Assembly: GCA_946221065.1 (NCBI GenBank) | Contig: CAMIIO010000012.1 | Span: forward strand, 4,153-68,152 | Source: an uncultured Rothia sp. | GTDB taxonomy: Bacteria; Actinomycetota; Actinomycetes; Actinomycetales; Micrococcaceae | DNA length: 64,000 nucleotides | Reading direction: 5' to 3' | Shown: piece after piece, positions 17,860 to 26,952 of the stretch | Layout: each line of letters starts with the position of its first letter | Numbering within the stretch: position 1 is the stretch's first letter | Notes under the pieces: generated by a model | Told to the model about the DNA's origin: nothing | What the model saw: only the letters and a program-made list of their open reading frames with translations | Database searches by the model: none | Translations under genes and position numbers: made by a program

Positions 17860-19146
17860 ATGGCGAGAATGGGTGAAGCTACTGAGCTTCTCAAGTGTTC
17901 TTTCTGCGGCAAGAACCAGAAGCAGGTTCGTAAACTCATCGCCGGACCAAATATCTATATTTGCGATGAATGTATCGAACTGTGTAATGAGATTCTTGAT
18001 GAGGAACTTGCCGAAGTCAAAGACTTTAGTACTCCCATGGAACTTCCTACTCCTCGCGAGATCTTCAATCATCTTGATGAATACGTGATTGGCCAAGAAA
18101 GCGCAAAGCGTGCGCTTTCAGTGGCAGTGTATAACCATTACAAGCGTATTCGTGCCATGGAATCAGCTACTTCGGATTCTCACGCGTTACTTGCTACCGC
18201 AGGGGAAGACGTTGAGATTGCTAAATCTAATATCCTCTTGGTAGGCCCCACTGGATCCGGTAAAACATATTTAGCGCAAACTCTCGCTAAAAAGCTTAAC
18301 GTTCCTTTCGCCGTCGCCGACGCTACTTCCTTGACCGAGGCAGGGTACGTGGGTGAAGACGTCGAGAATATCTTGCTCAAGCTGATTCAGGCTGCAGATG
18401 GAGATATTGACAAGGCACAGCGCGGCATTATCTATATTGACGAGATCGACAAAATCTCCCGCAAGGCAGATAACCCATCGATTACCCGTGACGTTTCCGG
18501 GGAAGGCGTGCAGCAGGCTCTACTAAAGATTCTTGAGGGCACTACCGCAGCGGTTCCTCCGCAAGGTGGTAGGAAACATCCGCAACAGGAATTTTTACAG
18601 ATTGATACCACGAACATTCTCTTTATTGTTGCTGGCGCATTTGCCGGTTTGGAAGAGATTGTTGGCGGGCGCGTGGGCAAAAAAGGTATTGGGTTTGGTG
18701 CAGCTATTGATGTTGCTACGGATCAGAAGGACCTGATGCAAAAAGTTATGCCAGAGGATCTACTCAAGTTTGGTCTGATTCCGGAGTTTATTGGTCGTTT
18801 GCCAGTTTTGGCGACTCTTGGGAAGTTGGATCGGGGGGATCTTGTCAAGATCCTTACCGAGCCTAAGAACGCTTTGGTTAAGCAGTATAAGTTGATGTTT
18901 GCCCTTGACGGGGTAGAGCTGGAACTTGAGGACAGCGCTATTGAAGCAATTGCTGAGCTTGCTCTTACCCGCGATACCGGGGCTCGTGGTTTGCGATCCA
19001 TTATGGAAGATCTATTGCAGCCGGTGATGTTCGATATTCCATCGCGTGAGGACGTTGCTGCAATAGTGATTGATGGCGACGTCGTCCGGGGCCAAGCAGA
19101 GCCGCAGCTGGTTGAGCGTACTGGCGAGTCTAAGAAGTCTGCATAA
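17860..19146 (+). CDS. clpX: ATP-dependent Clp protease ATP-binding subunit ClpX
   Basis: An AAA+ unfoldase that feeds substrates to ClpP1P2. The 428-aa protein has an N-terminal C4 zinc-binding domain (Cys13, 16, 35, 38), Walker A G-P-T-G-S-G-K-T at 129-136, Walker B I-I-Y-I-D-E-I-D, the pore loop G-Y-V-G, the ClpP-docking loop I-G-F-G, and sensor II G-A-R-G-L-R. ATG 17860 follows AAAGGA at good spacing. It has its own promoter region downstream of the clpP2 terminator and ends at a hairpin at 19168. Confidence 0.97.
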   Translation: MARMGEATELLKCSFCGKNQKQVRKLIAGPNIYICDECIELCNEILDEELAEVKDFSTPMELPTPREIFNHLDEYVIGQESAKRALSVAVYNHYKRIRAMESATSDSHALLATAGEDVEIAKSNILLVGPTGSGKTYLAQTLAKKLNVPFAVADATSLTEAGYVGEDVENILLKLIQAADGDIDKAQRGIIYIDEIDKISRKADNPSITRDVSGEGVQQALLKILEGTTAAVPPQGGRKHPQQEFLQIDTTNILFIVAGAFAGLEEIVGGRVGKKGIGFGAAIDVATDQKDLMQKVMPEDLLKFGLIPEFIGRLPVLATLGKLDRGDLVKILTEPKNALVKQYKLMFALDGVELELEDSAIEAIAELALTRDTGARGLRSIMEDLLQPVMFDIPSREDVAAIVIDGDVVRGQAEPQLVERTGESKKSA

Positions 19147-19167
19147 ATAAAACATGCTGTTTGATGG

Positions 19168-19192
19168 GGCGGAACGTGCTATACGTTCCGCC
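19168..19192 (+). terminator. Terminator of clpX
   Basis: Perfect 10-bp stem GGCGGAACGT / ACGTTCCGCC with a 5-nt loop, followed after a short gap by CTTTT. Confidence 0.8.
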
Positions 19193-19262
19193 TCCCTGCT
19201 TTTAATCGGTGCTTTAGATATATTGAAAGAGAAAGTTTTTCCGATGATGAATGGAGTATCCG

Positions 19263-19889
19263 ATGAGTGACAAAGCTACCGTTGATTTCTGGTTTGACCC
19301 CACCTGCCCGTGGTGCTGGATGACCTCACGCTGGATTAAAGATGTGGAGAAAATCCGTGATATTGAGGTGAACTGGCACCCGTTCTCGCTGTCGGTGCTG
19401 AACGAAGGTAGAGATTTACCGGCAGACTACCAAGAACATATGGATAAGGCGTGGGGGCCGGCTCGTGTGGCTACCGCCGTGGCGGAGAAGTATGGGCAGC
19501 ATGAGCTTGATGCGCTCTACACTGCTCTGGGTGAGCAGATTCATCACCAGAACAATAAGTCCAATAAGTACGCCGAGGCTATCGCCCAGGCTCTTGAAGA
19601 TGCCGGACTACCTGCCGAACTTGCCGAGTTTGCCCAGGGTGAAGAGTTCGATTCCCAGATGCGTGCCTCGACCAAGGAAGGGCTGGATCAGGCAGGTGGG
19701 GACGACATTGGCGTCCCGCTGATGTCTATTAACGGCGTCACTTTCTTTGGCCCAGTCATGAGCCCTGCACCCACGGGTGAGGAAGCCGGGAAGGTCTTTG
19801 ACGGTGCACTGGCACTGGCATCGTACCCCGGTTTCTTTGAGCTGAAGCGTCCGCGTAACGTAGGACCTATTTTCAACACCGAAGCTTAG
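19263..19889 (+). CDS. DsbA-family thioredoxin-fold oxidoreductase (mycothiol-linked type)
   Basis: A cytoplasmic DsbA/FrnE-like thioredoxin-fold protein; close actinobacterial relatives are described as mycothiol-dependent nitroreductases. The protein from ATG 19263 (208 aa) has the N-terminal motif F-D-P-T-C-P-W-C-W, an intact CPWC; the equivalent site in many relatives is CPWA. The cis-Pro loop is I-G-V-P-L, and a helical insertion lies between. There is no signal peptide. The ATG 12 nt upstream is also possible, but GGAG is well placed for 19263. The substrate is unknown. Confidence 0.8.
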   Translation: MSDKATVDFWFDPTCPWCWMTSRWIKDVEKIRDIEVNWHPFSLSVLNEGRDLPADYQEHMDKAWGPARVATAVAEKYGQHELDALYTALGEQIHHQNNKSNKYAEAIAQALEDAGLPAELAEFAQGEEFDSQMRASTKEGLDQAGGDDIGVPLMSINGVTFFGPVMSPAPTGEEAGKVFDGALALASYPGFFELKRPRNVGPIFNTEA

Positions 19890-19913
19890 TCGGCTAAAAA
19901 ACCTATAAATTAT

Positions 19914-19942
19914 GCCCTCTCACCACACAGCGGTGAGGGGGC
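19914..19942. terminator. Hairpin between convergent genes
   Basis: 11-bp stem GCCCTCTCACC / GGTGAGGGGGC (one G-T pair) between the DsbA-like gene and the LssY_C gene; likely a shared bidirectional terminator. Confidence 0.75.
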
Positions 19943-20002
19943 TTTACCGTACGTCAGGGTTTGAGCACGTTCGTTGATCGATTGTTCTGAAAAGCTAAGA
20001 AC

Positions 20003-21415
20003 TTACTTCATTTCTCGTTTGGTGAGCCACGGCGTCTTTTGGGTTTTTGGTTTCTCGGTGTACCGGCGTGCCTGCTCTGAAGTGTAAGCGAGCATGGCGA
20101 ACACCAGAATGTACATCTGCCCAATGACGGTGGTGAGCTCAAGATTCATACCCCACACGTAGACGCGCGCTAGTTGAAAGATGAACGCCAACGCTAAAAG
20201 GTCTAGCGTAAAGATTCGTGCCCTGGAAGAGCGGTTGAGTAGTCGATACGCCAGAATAAGCTGCACGGCGGTAAACAAAACTACGGTAGCGGGCAAAAGA
20301 TACTGAGAGATTACCTGTAACTCGTGAAGCCCTACCCAGTCAATTAGCTTCTGGAATTCCGGTTCAAAGGCGGTGAGTTCGGATAGGTCAATGGGATTGC
20401 GCATACGATAGAGCAGAAGCGCACACTGAGCTATTGCCCACAGCACCACCATGACCGTTCCAATGAGCACGTTCATCGGCATTTTTCGGGCAATATCCGT
20501 AGCCGAGTGAAGGTCGATGAGGTCATCTCGAACAATACGCCGCGGCGGTTTATTGTACAGGGAAATAATGGGAAGGTTACCGTCTGTAACAATTGAGTCG
20601 CCACCGCCGTTGCGGGAGTGGTAGCCGGTGGAAAAATCTTCAATGATTTGTACCTGCGTTGAGGGGTCCACAAATCGGATGGTGTCCACAATAAAATCGC
20701 GTTCGTAGTCGGTTTCCGCGTCAATACGGTGGGTGATTTGTAGCGTGAAGAAGGAGAAGCCGACGCCGGTATCATAGGTGGCAGCAGCTACCCAGTCTAC
20801 CTTTTGGCCGCCGGGGAGAACCCAACCTTCGGGGGAGCGCCAGAACCGAACATGATGTCTTTTCCCAGGGTTGCCGTCAACTTCGAGTTGGTAGGCGAAG
20901 GCTTGGACTCCACCAAAAAGCGTGAGTGGAGAAACGGGTGCCTCAGGGTAGGAGGTTTTGGTGAGGGTTGATTTGATGATTCCCCAGGAGGAGCGCAACG
21001 TAACGTCATCTGCGCGTGACCACCCGGCGCGCGTCATTACATCGTGAATCTGTTCCTCGGTGCCGTGGAATCCCAGATTGACGGGATCCCCCAGGAGCCC
21101 GTCTGCGGTGCGGGTTCTACCGATGAAGTATTCGGGCACATAAATGCGCGTAAAAATACCGTGTAGACGCGGCAATGTGAGGTATGCTGTGACAGCCCAG
21201 AAGAGAAATAAGAACAGCAGATTACGCCAGGTGTGCTGAAAACCCTGAGTGAAAATCATGAGAGTTAGCACGGTAGCGGCAAGACCGGCAAAGACGAAAA
21301 AGAGTGAATCCATGGCGCCGGCGGTAAACCGTGTAATAGGAATCAGGTGGTATTTACGGCGGCGTTTTTTGCGTTCTTCATCGCCTTGATAGGCGGGCGG
21401 TTTAACTTCGTTCAT
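20003..21415 (-). CDS. LssY_C-domain membrane protein
   Basis: A 470-aa integral membrane protein. After a basic N-terminus there are two hydrophobic segments (about residues 35-53 and 65-85). A large soluble domain (about 110-260) resembles the LssY C-terminal domain: P-V-N-L-G-F-H-G-T-E-E-Q, A-G-W-x-x-A-D and H-V-R-F-W. Four C-terminal membrane segments and a basic tail follow. LssY_C proteins are poorly characterised; some accompany DedA or PAP2 membrane domains, which are absent here. It lies downstream of valS on the same strand, separated by a 69-bp gap with a hairpin. Confidence 0.75.
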   Translation of the reverse strand: MNEVKPPAYQGDEERKKRRRKYHLIPITRFTAGAMDSLFFVFAGLAATVLTLMIFTQGFQHTWRNLLFLFLFWAVTAYLTLPRLHGIFTRIYVPEYFIGRTRTADGLLGDPVNLGFHGTEEQIHDVMTRAGWSRADDVTLRSSWGIIKSTLTKTSYPEAPVSPLTLFGGVQAFAYQLEVDGNPGKRHHVRFWRSPEGWVLPGGQKVDWVAAATYDTGVGFSFFTLQITHRIDAETDYERDFIVDTIRFVDPSTQVQIIEDFSTGYHSRNGGGDSIVTDGNLPIISLYNKPPRRIVRDDLIDLHSATDIARKMPMNVLIGTVMVVLWAIAQCALLLYRMRNPIDLSELTAFEPEFQKLIDWVGLHELQVISQYLLPATVVLFTAVQLILAYRLLNRSSRARIFTLDLLALAFIFQLARVYVWGMNLELTTVIGQMYILVFAMLAYTSEQARRYTEKPKTQKTPWLTKREMK

Positions 21416-21434
21416 ACGTGCCCCTTAACGAGTG

Positions 21435-21465
21435 ACGCCGCCCGGTAGCTTGTACCGAGCGGCGT
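21435..21465 (-). terminator. Hairpin between valS and the LssY_C gene
   Basis: Stem ACGCCGC..GGTA / TACC..GCGGCGT with a small internal mismatch, located just past the valS stop. No T run on the minus strand, so termination is uncertain. Confidence 0.55.
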
Positions 21466-21484
21466 ACACTTCAAGGAAGGTGTG

Positions 21485-24109
21485 TTATTCGGTTTCTTCA
21501 GTTACTAGTTTAACCTCTTCGACGGTGAGTTCGCCGTCGATGACCTTAAAGTTCAACTCCTGCACGTTTCCTGCGGCCTTCAAATCACCAATACCTGCTT
21601 TGATGCGGGCAATGGCTTCTTCGCTAGCGGCAATGCTTGCGCTTTCAACCTCGGTGCGCTGCTTAACCTTTGCCTCAGATTTTGCCTTGCGTAGCCCGCC
21701 CAGCGCGATGCCAATGGTGGGCAGGATTTGCACGTCGGCGTCCTCGGCAACCCCGTGGTAGCCCTCTGTGGTGGGCCATGCGGCGCGGTGTACCGAACCG
21801 GCACGCCACCAGCTCCACACCTCATCGGTGGCAAAGGGTAAGAAGGGGGCAAAGAGACGAAGCAGAGCGTCCAGGGTTGTTGCCAGCGCGGCAAGCACGG
21901 AAGCCTGTTCTTCTTCACCGCGAGCACCGTATGCACGGTCCTTGATGAGCTCAACAAAGTCATCGGTAAAGGACCAGAAGAAGGACTCGCACAATTGCAG
22001 GGCGCGGGCGTATTCGTACTTCTCAAAGCTCTGGGTTGCTTCCTCCACAACAGCGGAGAGCTTGGCGAGCAGGGAACGGTCCAGCTCGTTGGTGAGCACG
22101 GTGGTCTGCGCGGGTGAGGTGAGCACAGAATCTTCGGTAGCGCCGAGATTCAGTACGAACTTCGAAGCGTTGAGAAGTTTGATAGCCAGGCGGCGACCAA
22201 TCTTCATCTGCCCCTCATCGTAGGCGGTATCGGCACCCAGGCGTGCGTAGGCTGCCCAGTAGCGTACGGCGTCCGAACCGTACTTTTCCAGCACCTCATT
22301 GGGGACCACCACGTTGCCCTTAGACTTGGACATCTTCTTACGATCCGGGTCAAGAATCCATCCCGAGAGCGCGGTGTGCTTCCACGGCGCGCAATCCTCC
22401 AAGGAGTTAGAGCGAACTACGGTGGAGAAGAGCCAGGTGCGGATGATGTCGTGCCCCTGCGGACGGAGATCCATGGGGTAGGTGACCTTGTGGAGGTCTT
22501 CATCTACCGCCCAGCCGGTGGCAATCTGCGGGGTAAGCGAAGAGGTCGCCCAGGTATCAAGCACATCAGGATCAGCAATGAACCCGCCGGGAACTCCGCG
22601 CTGATCCTCGGTATAACCGGGAGCCGCTTCCGCTGCGGGGTCCACCGGAAGCGCGCTCTGCTCGGGCACAATCGGGTTCTCGTAGTCCGGCTCACCCTCG
22701 GCGTCAAGCTTGTACCAGATAGGGAAGGGCACACCAAAGAAACGCTGACGAGAAATCAGCCAGTCACCGTTAAGACCCTCAACCCAGTTTTCATACCGCG
22801 AGCGCATAAAGGATGGGTGCCATTCAATCTCACGGCCACGACTGATAAGATCCTCACGGCGGTCGGCATCCCTGCCACCGTTGCGGATGTACCATTGGCG
22901 CGAAGCAACGATTTCCAGGGGTTTATCGCCCTTTTCATAGAATTTGACGGGGTGAGTAATTTTCTTAGGCTCACCCTCCATCTCGCCTTCCTCAACGAGC
23001 ATTTCCACCACGGCTTTTTGCGCCGAAAAGACGGTGGCTCCCGCCATCTTCTCGTATCGTTCTTTACCTTCTACGCTAGTAATCCACTCGGGTACTTCAC
23101 GGGAGAAACGACCGTCACGGCCAATCAGTGCGCGGGTGGGCAGCTGCAACTCACGCCACCAAGTGACGTCGGTAGTATCACCAAAGGTACAAATCATGGC
23201 GATACCAGCACCCTTATCGGGCTGCGCAAGCGGGTGCGCCTTGACCTCAACCTTAACACCGAACAGCGGGGAAGTCACAGTGGTGCCAAAGAGCGGCTGA
23301 TAGCGCTCGTCGTCCGGGTGGGCAACAAGAGCCACGCAGGAAGGCAACAGCTCGGGTCGAGTGGTTTCAATCCACACCTTCTCCCCATCGGGGCGGTGGA
23401 AAGAGATACGGTGGTAGGCGCCTTCACGCTCCTTATCTTCAAGCTCTGCCTGAGCGACGGCGGTACGGAACGTAATATCCCACATGGTGGGCGCCTCTGC
23501 CATGTAGGCATCGCCGGATGCCAAATCATTCAAAAACGCGAGCTGGGAAACCTTACGAGAATGAGCATCAATAGTGCGGTACGTGTGCGACCAGTCAACA
23601 GAAAGCCCAAGAGTAGTGAAAAGCTGCTCAAAAATCTTCTCATCCTCAGTAGCAAGAGTCTCACAAAGCTCGATAAAATTTCCACGAGAAATACGAGGCC
23701 AATCCCGCTGATTCTTCGCCGGCTTCTCAGGAGCCTGAAAATCGGGGTCATAAGGCACAGCAGGATCGCACAACACACCGTAGTAGTTCTGCACGCGGCG
23801 TTCGGTAGGCAACCCGTTATCATCCCACCCCAGCGGATAAAACACGTTCTTGCCGGTCATACGCTGATAGCGGGCAATAACGTCGGTTTGAGTATAAGAG
23901 AACATATGACCGACGTGAAGAGAACCCGAGGCGGTAGGCGGCGGGGTATCAATCGAATACACCTCTTCACGAGTGGTTTCCCGATCAAATGCGTAGGTCT
24001 TGTTCGCCTCCCAGCGAGCCGAAAGCTTCTCTTCGAGGCCTTCAAGCGCGGGACGGTCAGGTACATTAATTGTGATGGGCGAGTCTGTGCCCTGTTTGTT
24101 TTCAGCCAT
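21485..24109 (-). CDS. valS: Valyl-tRNA synthetase
   Basis: Charges tRNA-Val; a class I synthetase with an editing domain. The 874-aa protein from the ATG at 24109 has the HIGH-type motif H-V-G-H near residue 60, the CP1 editing domain containing T-T-R-P-E-L-L-P, a D-T-W-A-T-S-S-L-T motif, and K-M-S-K-S near residue 560. A C-terminal tRNA-binding region ends in an acidic tail. An alternative ATG at 24118 adds three residues; the frame extends still further upstream but without family-like sequence. It is divergent from the SDR gene. Confidence 0.96.
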   Translation of the reverse strand: MAENKQGTDSPITINVPDRPALEGLEEKLSARWEANKTYAFDRETTREEVYSIDTPPPTASGSLHVGHMFSYTQTDVIARYQRMTGKNVFYPLGWDDNGLPTERRVQNYYGVLCDPAVPYDPDFQAPEKPAKNQRDWPRISRGNFIELCETLATEDEKIFEQLFTTLGLSVDWSHTYRTIDAHSRKVSQLAFLNDLASGDAYMAEAPTMWDITFRTAVAQAELEDKEREGAYHRISFHRPDGEKVWIETTRPELLPSCVALVAHPDDERYQPLFGTTVTSPLFGVKVEVKAHPLAQPDKGAGIAMICTFGDTTDVTWWRELQLPTRALIGRDGRFSREVPEWITSVEGKERYEKMAGATVFSAQKAVVEMLVEEGEMEGEPKKITHPVKFYEKGDKPLEIVASRQWYIRNGGRDADRREDLISRGREIEWHPSFMRSRYENWVEGLNGDWLISRQRFFGVPFPIWYKLDAEGEPDYENPIVPEQSALPVDPAAEAAPGYTEDQRGVPGGFIADPDVLDTWATSSLTPQIATGWAVDEDLHKVTYPMDLRPQGHDIIRTWLFSTVVRSNSLEDCAPWKHTALSGWILDPDRKKMSKSKGNVVVPNEVLEKYGSDAVRYWAAYARLGADTAYDEGQMKIGRRLAIKLLNASKFVLNLGATEDSVLTSPAQTTVLTNELDRSLLAKLSAVVEEATQSFEKYEYARALQLCESFFWSFTDDFVELIKDRAYGARGEEEQASVLAALATTLDALLRLFAPFLPFATDEVWSWWRAGSVHRAAWPTTEGYHGVAEDADVQILPTIGIALGGLRKAKSEAKVKQRTEVESASIAASEEAIARIKAGIGDLKAAGNVQELNFKVIDGELTVEEVKLVTEETE

Positions 24110-24244
24110 ACCCGCCATTCTCTCATGTTCTGCCACACGGAACGAATACCTAGATAGCAGAGATCGCTCACGTAGACCCCCACATAAAATAACGGACACA
24201 CACGCAGACACCGCGGACAGTGTGGGCACGGTAACGTTAGAGGT

Positions 24245-25039
24245 ATGACTTCACAGAATATTCCCACAAACCCTTTTGAACCCAACGCCGCATCCGGAAA
24301 AATCGCCGTAGTCTCCGGAGCGTCCTCCGGCATCGGCCGAGCCACCGTCGAACAAATGCGAGCCACCGGATGGACAGTCTACGCCGTCGCCCGCCGCACC
24401 GAACGCCTAGAAGAGCTGAGCCGGCAAACCGGCGCAACCGCCGTCCCACTCGATATCACCGATGAAAACGCCGTCAAAAAAGCAGCCACCCGTATCCTCA
24501 AAGAAACCGGGGGAGTACTACATGCCCTGGTCAATATCTCCGGCGGAGCCATCGGAATCGACTCCGTCCAGGAAGGTAAGAGCGACCAGTGGCTAGAAAT
24601 GTTCCGACTCAACGTACTGGGAACCCTCCACATGACCCAAGCCTTCCTCCCCGCCCTCCGCACCAGCGGAGAAGGCACCGTGCTCAACCTCACCTCAACC
24701 GCCGCCGAACACGGCTACGAAGGCGGCGCCGGATATAACGCCGCAAAATTTGGCGAACGCGGCATGACCGAAGCCCTCCGCCTAGAAGAAGCCGAACACA
24801 ACGTGCGCGTCATAGAAATCTGCCCCGGGATGGTACACACCGAAGAATTTTCACTCAACCGCCTCAAATCAGCAGAAGCCGCCGCCAAAGTATACGCCGG
24901 AGTCGAAAAACCACTCACCGCAACAGACGTGGCACAAACCATCACCTTCGCACTAAACATCCCACACCATATTGACCTAGACCGGATCACTATGCGCCCG
25001 GTAGCCCAAGCGAGCCAATTCAAGGTGATCCGTAAATAA
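24245..25039 (+). CDS. Short-chain dehydrogenase/reductase
   Basis: An NAD(P)-dependent oxidoreductase of the classical SDR family; substrate unknown. The 264-aa protein has the cofactor motif G-A-S-S-G-I-G at about residues 27-33, the D-I-T motif, the structural Asn in L-N-V-L-G, catalytic Ser in L-T-S-T, and the Y-N-A-A-K catalytic pair. The Arg-rich A-R-R-T-E-R after beta-2 suggests NADP preference. Its stop overlaps the ATG of the next gene (TAATG), so the pair is translationally coupled. The coding strand is A/C-rich. Confidence 0.9.
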   Translation: MTSQNIPTNPFEPNAASGKIAVVSGASSGIGRATVEQMRATGWTVYAVARRTERLEELSRQTGATAVPLDITDENAVKKAATRILKETGGVLHALVNISGGAIGIDSVQEGKSDQWLEMFRLNVLGTLHMTQAFLPALRTSGEGTVLNLTSTAAEHGYEGGAGYNAAKFGERGMTEALRLEEAEHNVRVIEICPGMVHTEEFSLNRLKSAEAAAKVYAGVEKPLTATDVAQTITFALNIPHHIDLDRITMRPVAQASQFKVIRK

Positions 25040-25779
25040 TGCAAAAAATTCACGTAATAGCCACTTCTCACGGAACCGCCAACCCCACCGGACAACAAAG
25101 CATCAGCGAAATCCGGGACGCGCTCGCAGAAATCCTGAGCCAGTCCAATGTATTCGATGTTTCAGTAAGCGAAGCATTCGTGGACGTGCAGGAACCATCA
25201 CTCGATGAGGTCATGGCAGGTTTTACCCCCGACGACGTGGTGGTCATCGTACCCCTACTACTCTCCACCGGCTTTCACACCCAGGTCGATATGCAACGCG
25301 CAGCCAAAAACTCACCGGCACGACAGGTTCACCTTGCCGCACCGCTAGGACCTTCCCCCGAGCTGGCGCACCTACAAGTAATCCGGCTCAAAGAAACAGG
25401 ATGGACACCGAACCGGACAGCAGTAATGGCGGCAGCCGGATCATCCCGCGCCGACGGCAGAGAAGCGGTAGCGGTTCAGTCAATGTTGCTATCTTTGCAG
25501 GCAGGGAAAGAAACTCAGTATGGATTCTGCGCCGCAATCGACCCAAAAATTACTGATATCACGGCACAACACCCCGATGCCGTCATCTCCAGCTACCTCC
25601 TGGCACCCGGACACTTCCACTCCCGCCTAGAGAACATCACCCGCCAACACCCAGACATATCCGTAAGCGCCCCACTCATGGTTCCAGGCGACCGCGCCGC
25701 AGCACTCCATATCGCCAACGTGGCAGTCCAACGAATCTTTGAAGAACTCACGAACCAACAAACCTCAGCAAAGACCTAA
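25039..25779 (+). CDS. sirB: Sirohydrochlorin chelatase (CbiX/SirB family)
   Basis: Inserts Fe2+ (or Co2+) into sirohydrochlorin. The 246-aa protein has two CbiX-like halves: A-T-S-H-G-T with a metal-binding His at residue 11, then L-L-S-T-G-F-H-T-Q-V-D; the second half has Y-L-L-A-P-G-H-F-H-S-R. No cobalamin genes are seen. The window does contain siroheme-dependent sulfite and nitrite reductases, the uroporphyrinogen-III methyltransferase and a precorrin-2 dehydrogenase, so the ferrochelatase role in siroheme synthesis is the best reading. It is coupled to the upstream SDR by a TAATG overlap. Confidence 0.87.
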   Translation: MQKIHVIATSHGTANPTGQQSISEIRDALAEILSQSNVFDVSVSEAFVDVQEPSLDEVMAGFTPDDVVVIVPLLLSTGFHTQVDMQRAAKNSPARQVHLAAPLGPSPELAHLQVIRLKETGWTPNRTAVMAAAGSSRADGREAVAVQSMLLSLQAGKETQYGFCAAIDPKITDITAQHPDAVISSYLLAPGHFHSRLENITRQHPDISVSAPLMVPGDRAAALHIANVAVQRIFEELTNQQTSAKT

Positions 25780-25828
25780 CCAAGAACCCCCAACCCTCAC
25801 CACCGGCCAGGGGAGCGGCCACAACAAA

Positions 25829-25864
25829 GCTGGCGTACCGAAACAAAATTTTCGGCACGCCAGC
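25829..25864. terminator. Bidirectional terminator between sirB and pdxY
   Basis: Stem GCTGGCGT-CCGAAA / TTTCGG-ACGCCAGC with a single mismatch and a short loop, located between convergent genes. Confidence 0.8.
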
Positions 25865-25890
25865 CCCATCTTTTAAAAAGTAGCTAACAG

Positions 25891-26739
25891 CTAGATTCTC
25901 TCAGCGGTAAAAGTTTGCGCAGGACTGACGTACCCCTGCTGAGCCTCAACGAGTTGCAGTTCGCGCTCGCCAGATTCATGAGTGATTTTTAGCAATTCAT
26001 AAACGCTGGCGGTTGTTAGCTCTAGGGCTTCCTTCAGCGACTTACCCGATGCCACACGGGAGGCAAAAAGCGCCGCAGTCACATCTCCGGAACCATTCGC
26101 CTTCATCGGCAACTTCGGAGTAGAAATGAGCCAGGCTTCATCCGGAGAAACCGCCATCATCTGCATGGTATCTTCCGGGGTTTCCGGGGTGTTTACGCTA
26201 GTCACCAGCACAATCTGCGGCCCAATATCTTGTAGCTTCTTCACCGAATCAAGAACATCTCGACGGCTTAGAGGATTGGTATTAGTCACAAACCCCAGCT
26301 CAAACTGGTTAGGGGTCAGAATATCCGCATGGGGCACCACCCGATCACGAATAAGCTCCTGAACCTCGGGGGAGACGAAACACCCCGAGTTCGCATTACC
26401 CAGAACCGGATCACATGAGTAGAGTACCTGCGGGTTTTTACTGCGCGCCAACGCCACGGCGTCAAGAATCGCATCGCCAATGCTACTGCCACCCTGATAC
26501 CCCGAAATAACTAGCGCGGTATCATCCAGCCCGCCGCGCTCGTCAATACCGGTTACCACCTCACACACATCGTCACCACTGATCAACGGGCCACGCCAGG
26601 CACCATAACCGGTGTGATTAGAGAACAAGACGGTATTCACGGGCATGACATCATGCCCCATCCGTTGCAACGGGAAAACCGCCGCCGAATTACCCACATG
26701 GCCATAAGCAACTGCTGACTGAATAGACAAAATACGCAT
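25891..26739 (-). CDS. pdxY: Pyridoxal kinase PdxY
   Basis: Phosphorylates pyridoxal to pyridoxal 5'-phosphate in the B6 salvage pathway. The 282-aa ribokinase-like protein begins with the family's S-I-Q-S-x-V-A-Y-G-H-V-G-N-S-A, has V-L-Y-S-C-D-P-V-L-G-N in the middle, T-P-N-Q-F-E-L, and the catalytic A-N-G-S-G-D near residue 225. It is monocistronic, convergent with sirB and divergent from the cys cluster. A 17-bp palindrome lies 22 bp upstream of its start. Confidence 0.95.
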   Translation of the reverse strand: MRILSIQSAVAYGHVGNSAAVFPLQRMGHDVMPVNTVLFSNHTGYGAWRGPLISGDDVCEVVTGIDERGGLDDTALVISGYQGGSSIGDAILDAVALARSKNPQVLYSCDPVLGNANSGCFVSPEVQELIRDRVVPHADILTPNQFELGFVTNTNPLSRRDVLDSVKKLQDIGPQIVLVTSVNTPETPEDTMQMMAVSPDEAWLISTPKLPMKANGSGDVTAALFASRVASGKSLKEALELTTASVYELLKITHESGERELQLVEAQQGYVSPAQTFTAERI

Positions 26740-26760
26740 ACCGTCATTGTGTCACGCAAT

Positions 26761-26777
26761 ATGACTTAATATGTCAT
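26761..26777. promoter_or_regulatory. Operator-like palindrome upstream of pdxY
   Basis: ATGAC-N7-GTCAT, a perfect 5+5 inverted repeat with an AT-rich centre, 22 bp upstream of the pdxY start in the divergent region with cysH. No regulator is identified. Confidence 0.4.
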
Positions 26778-26952
26778 ATACCGTTCACATAGCACGTCAT
26801 CTCGCGCAGAAATATAAAGTAACGTGACGCTCTGTGAACCCACGTTTCGCCTTGTAAAGGCACGAAGCGCAACAATTGAGTTCCCGTGGCTAGCTCTCTA
26901 AAGTTCCCCATAAGTCAAATTTTTTTGAGGCACTGCAGAAAGGGAACACACC

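Noticed and set aside
22376..24157. 593-codon open frame on the plus strand opposite valS
   Set aside because: Lies wholly antisense to the well-supported valS; its translation resembles no family and its openness follows from codon bias on the other strand.
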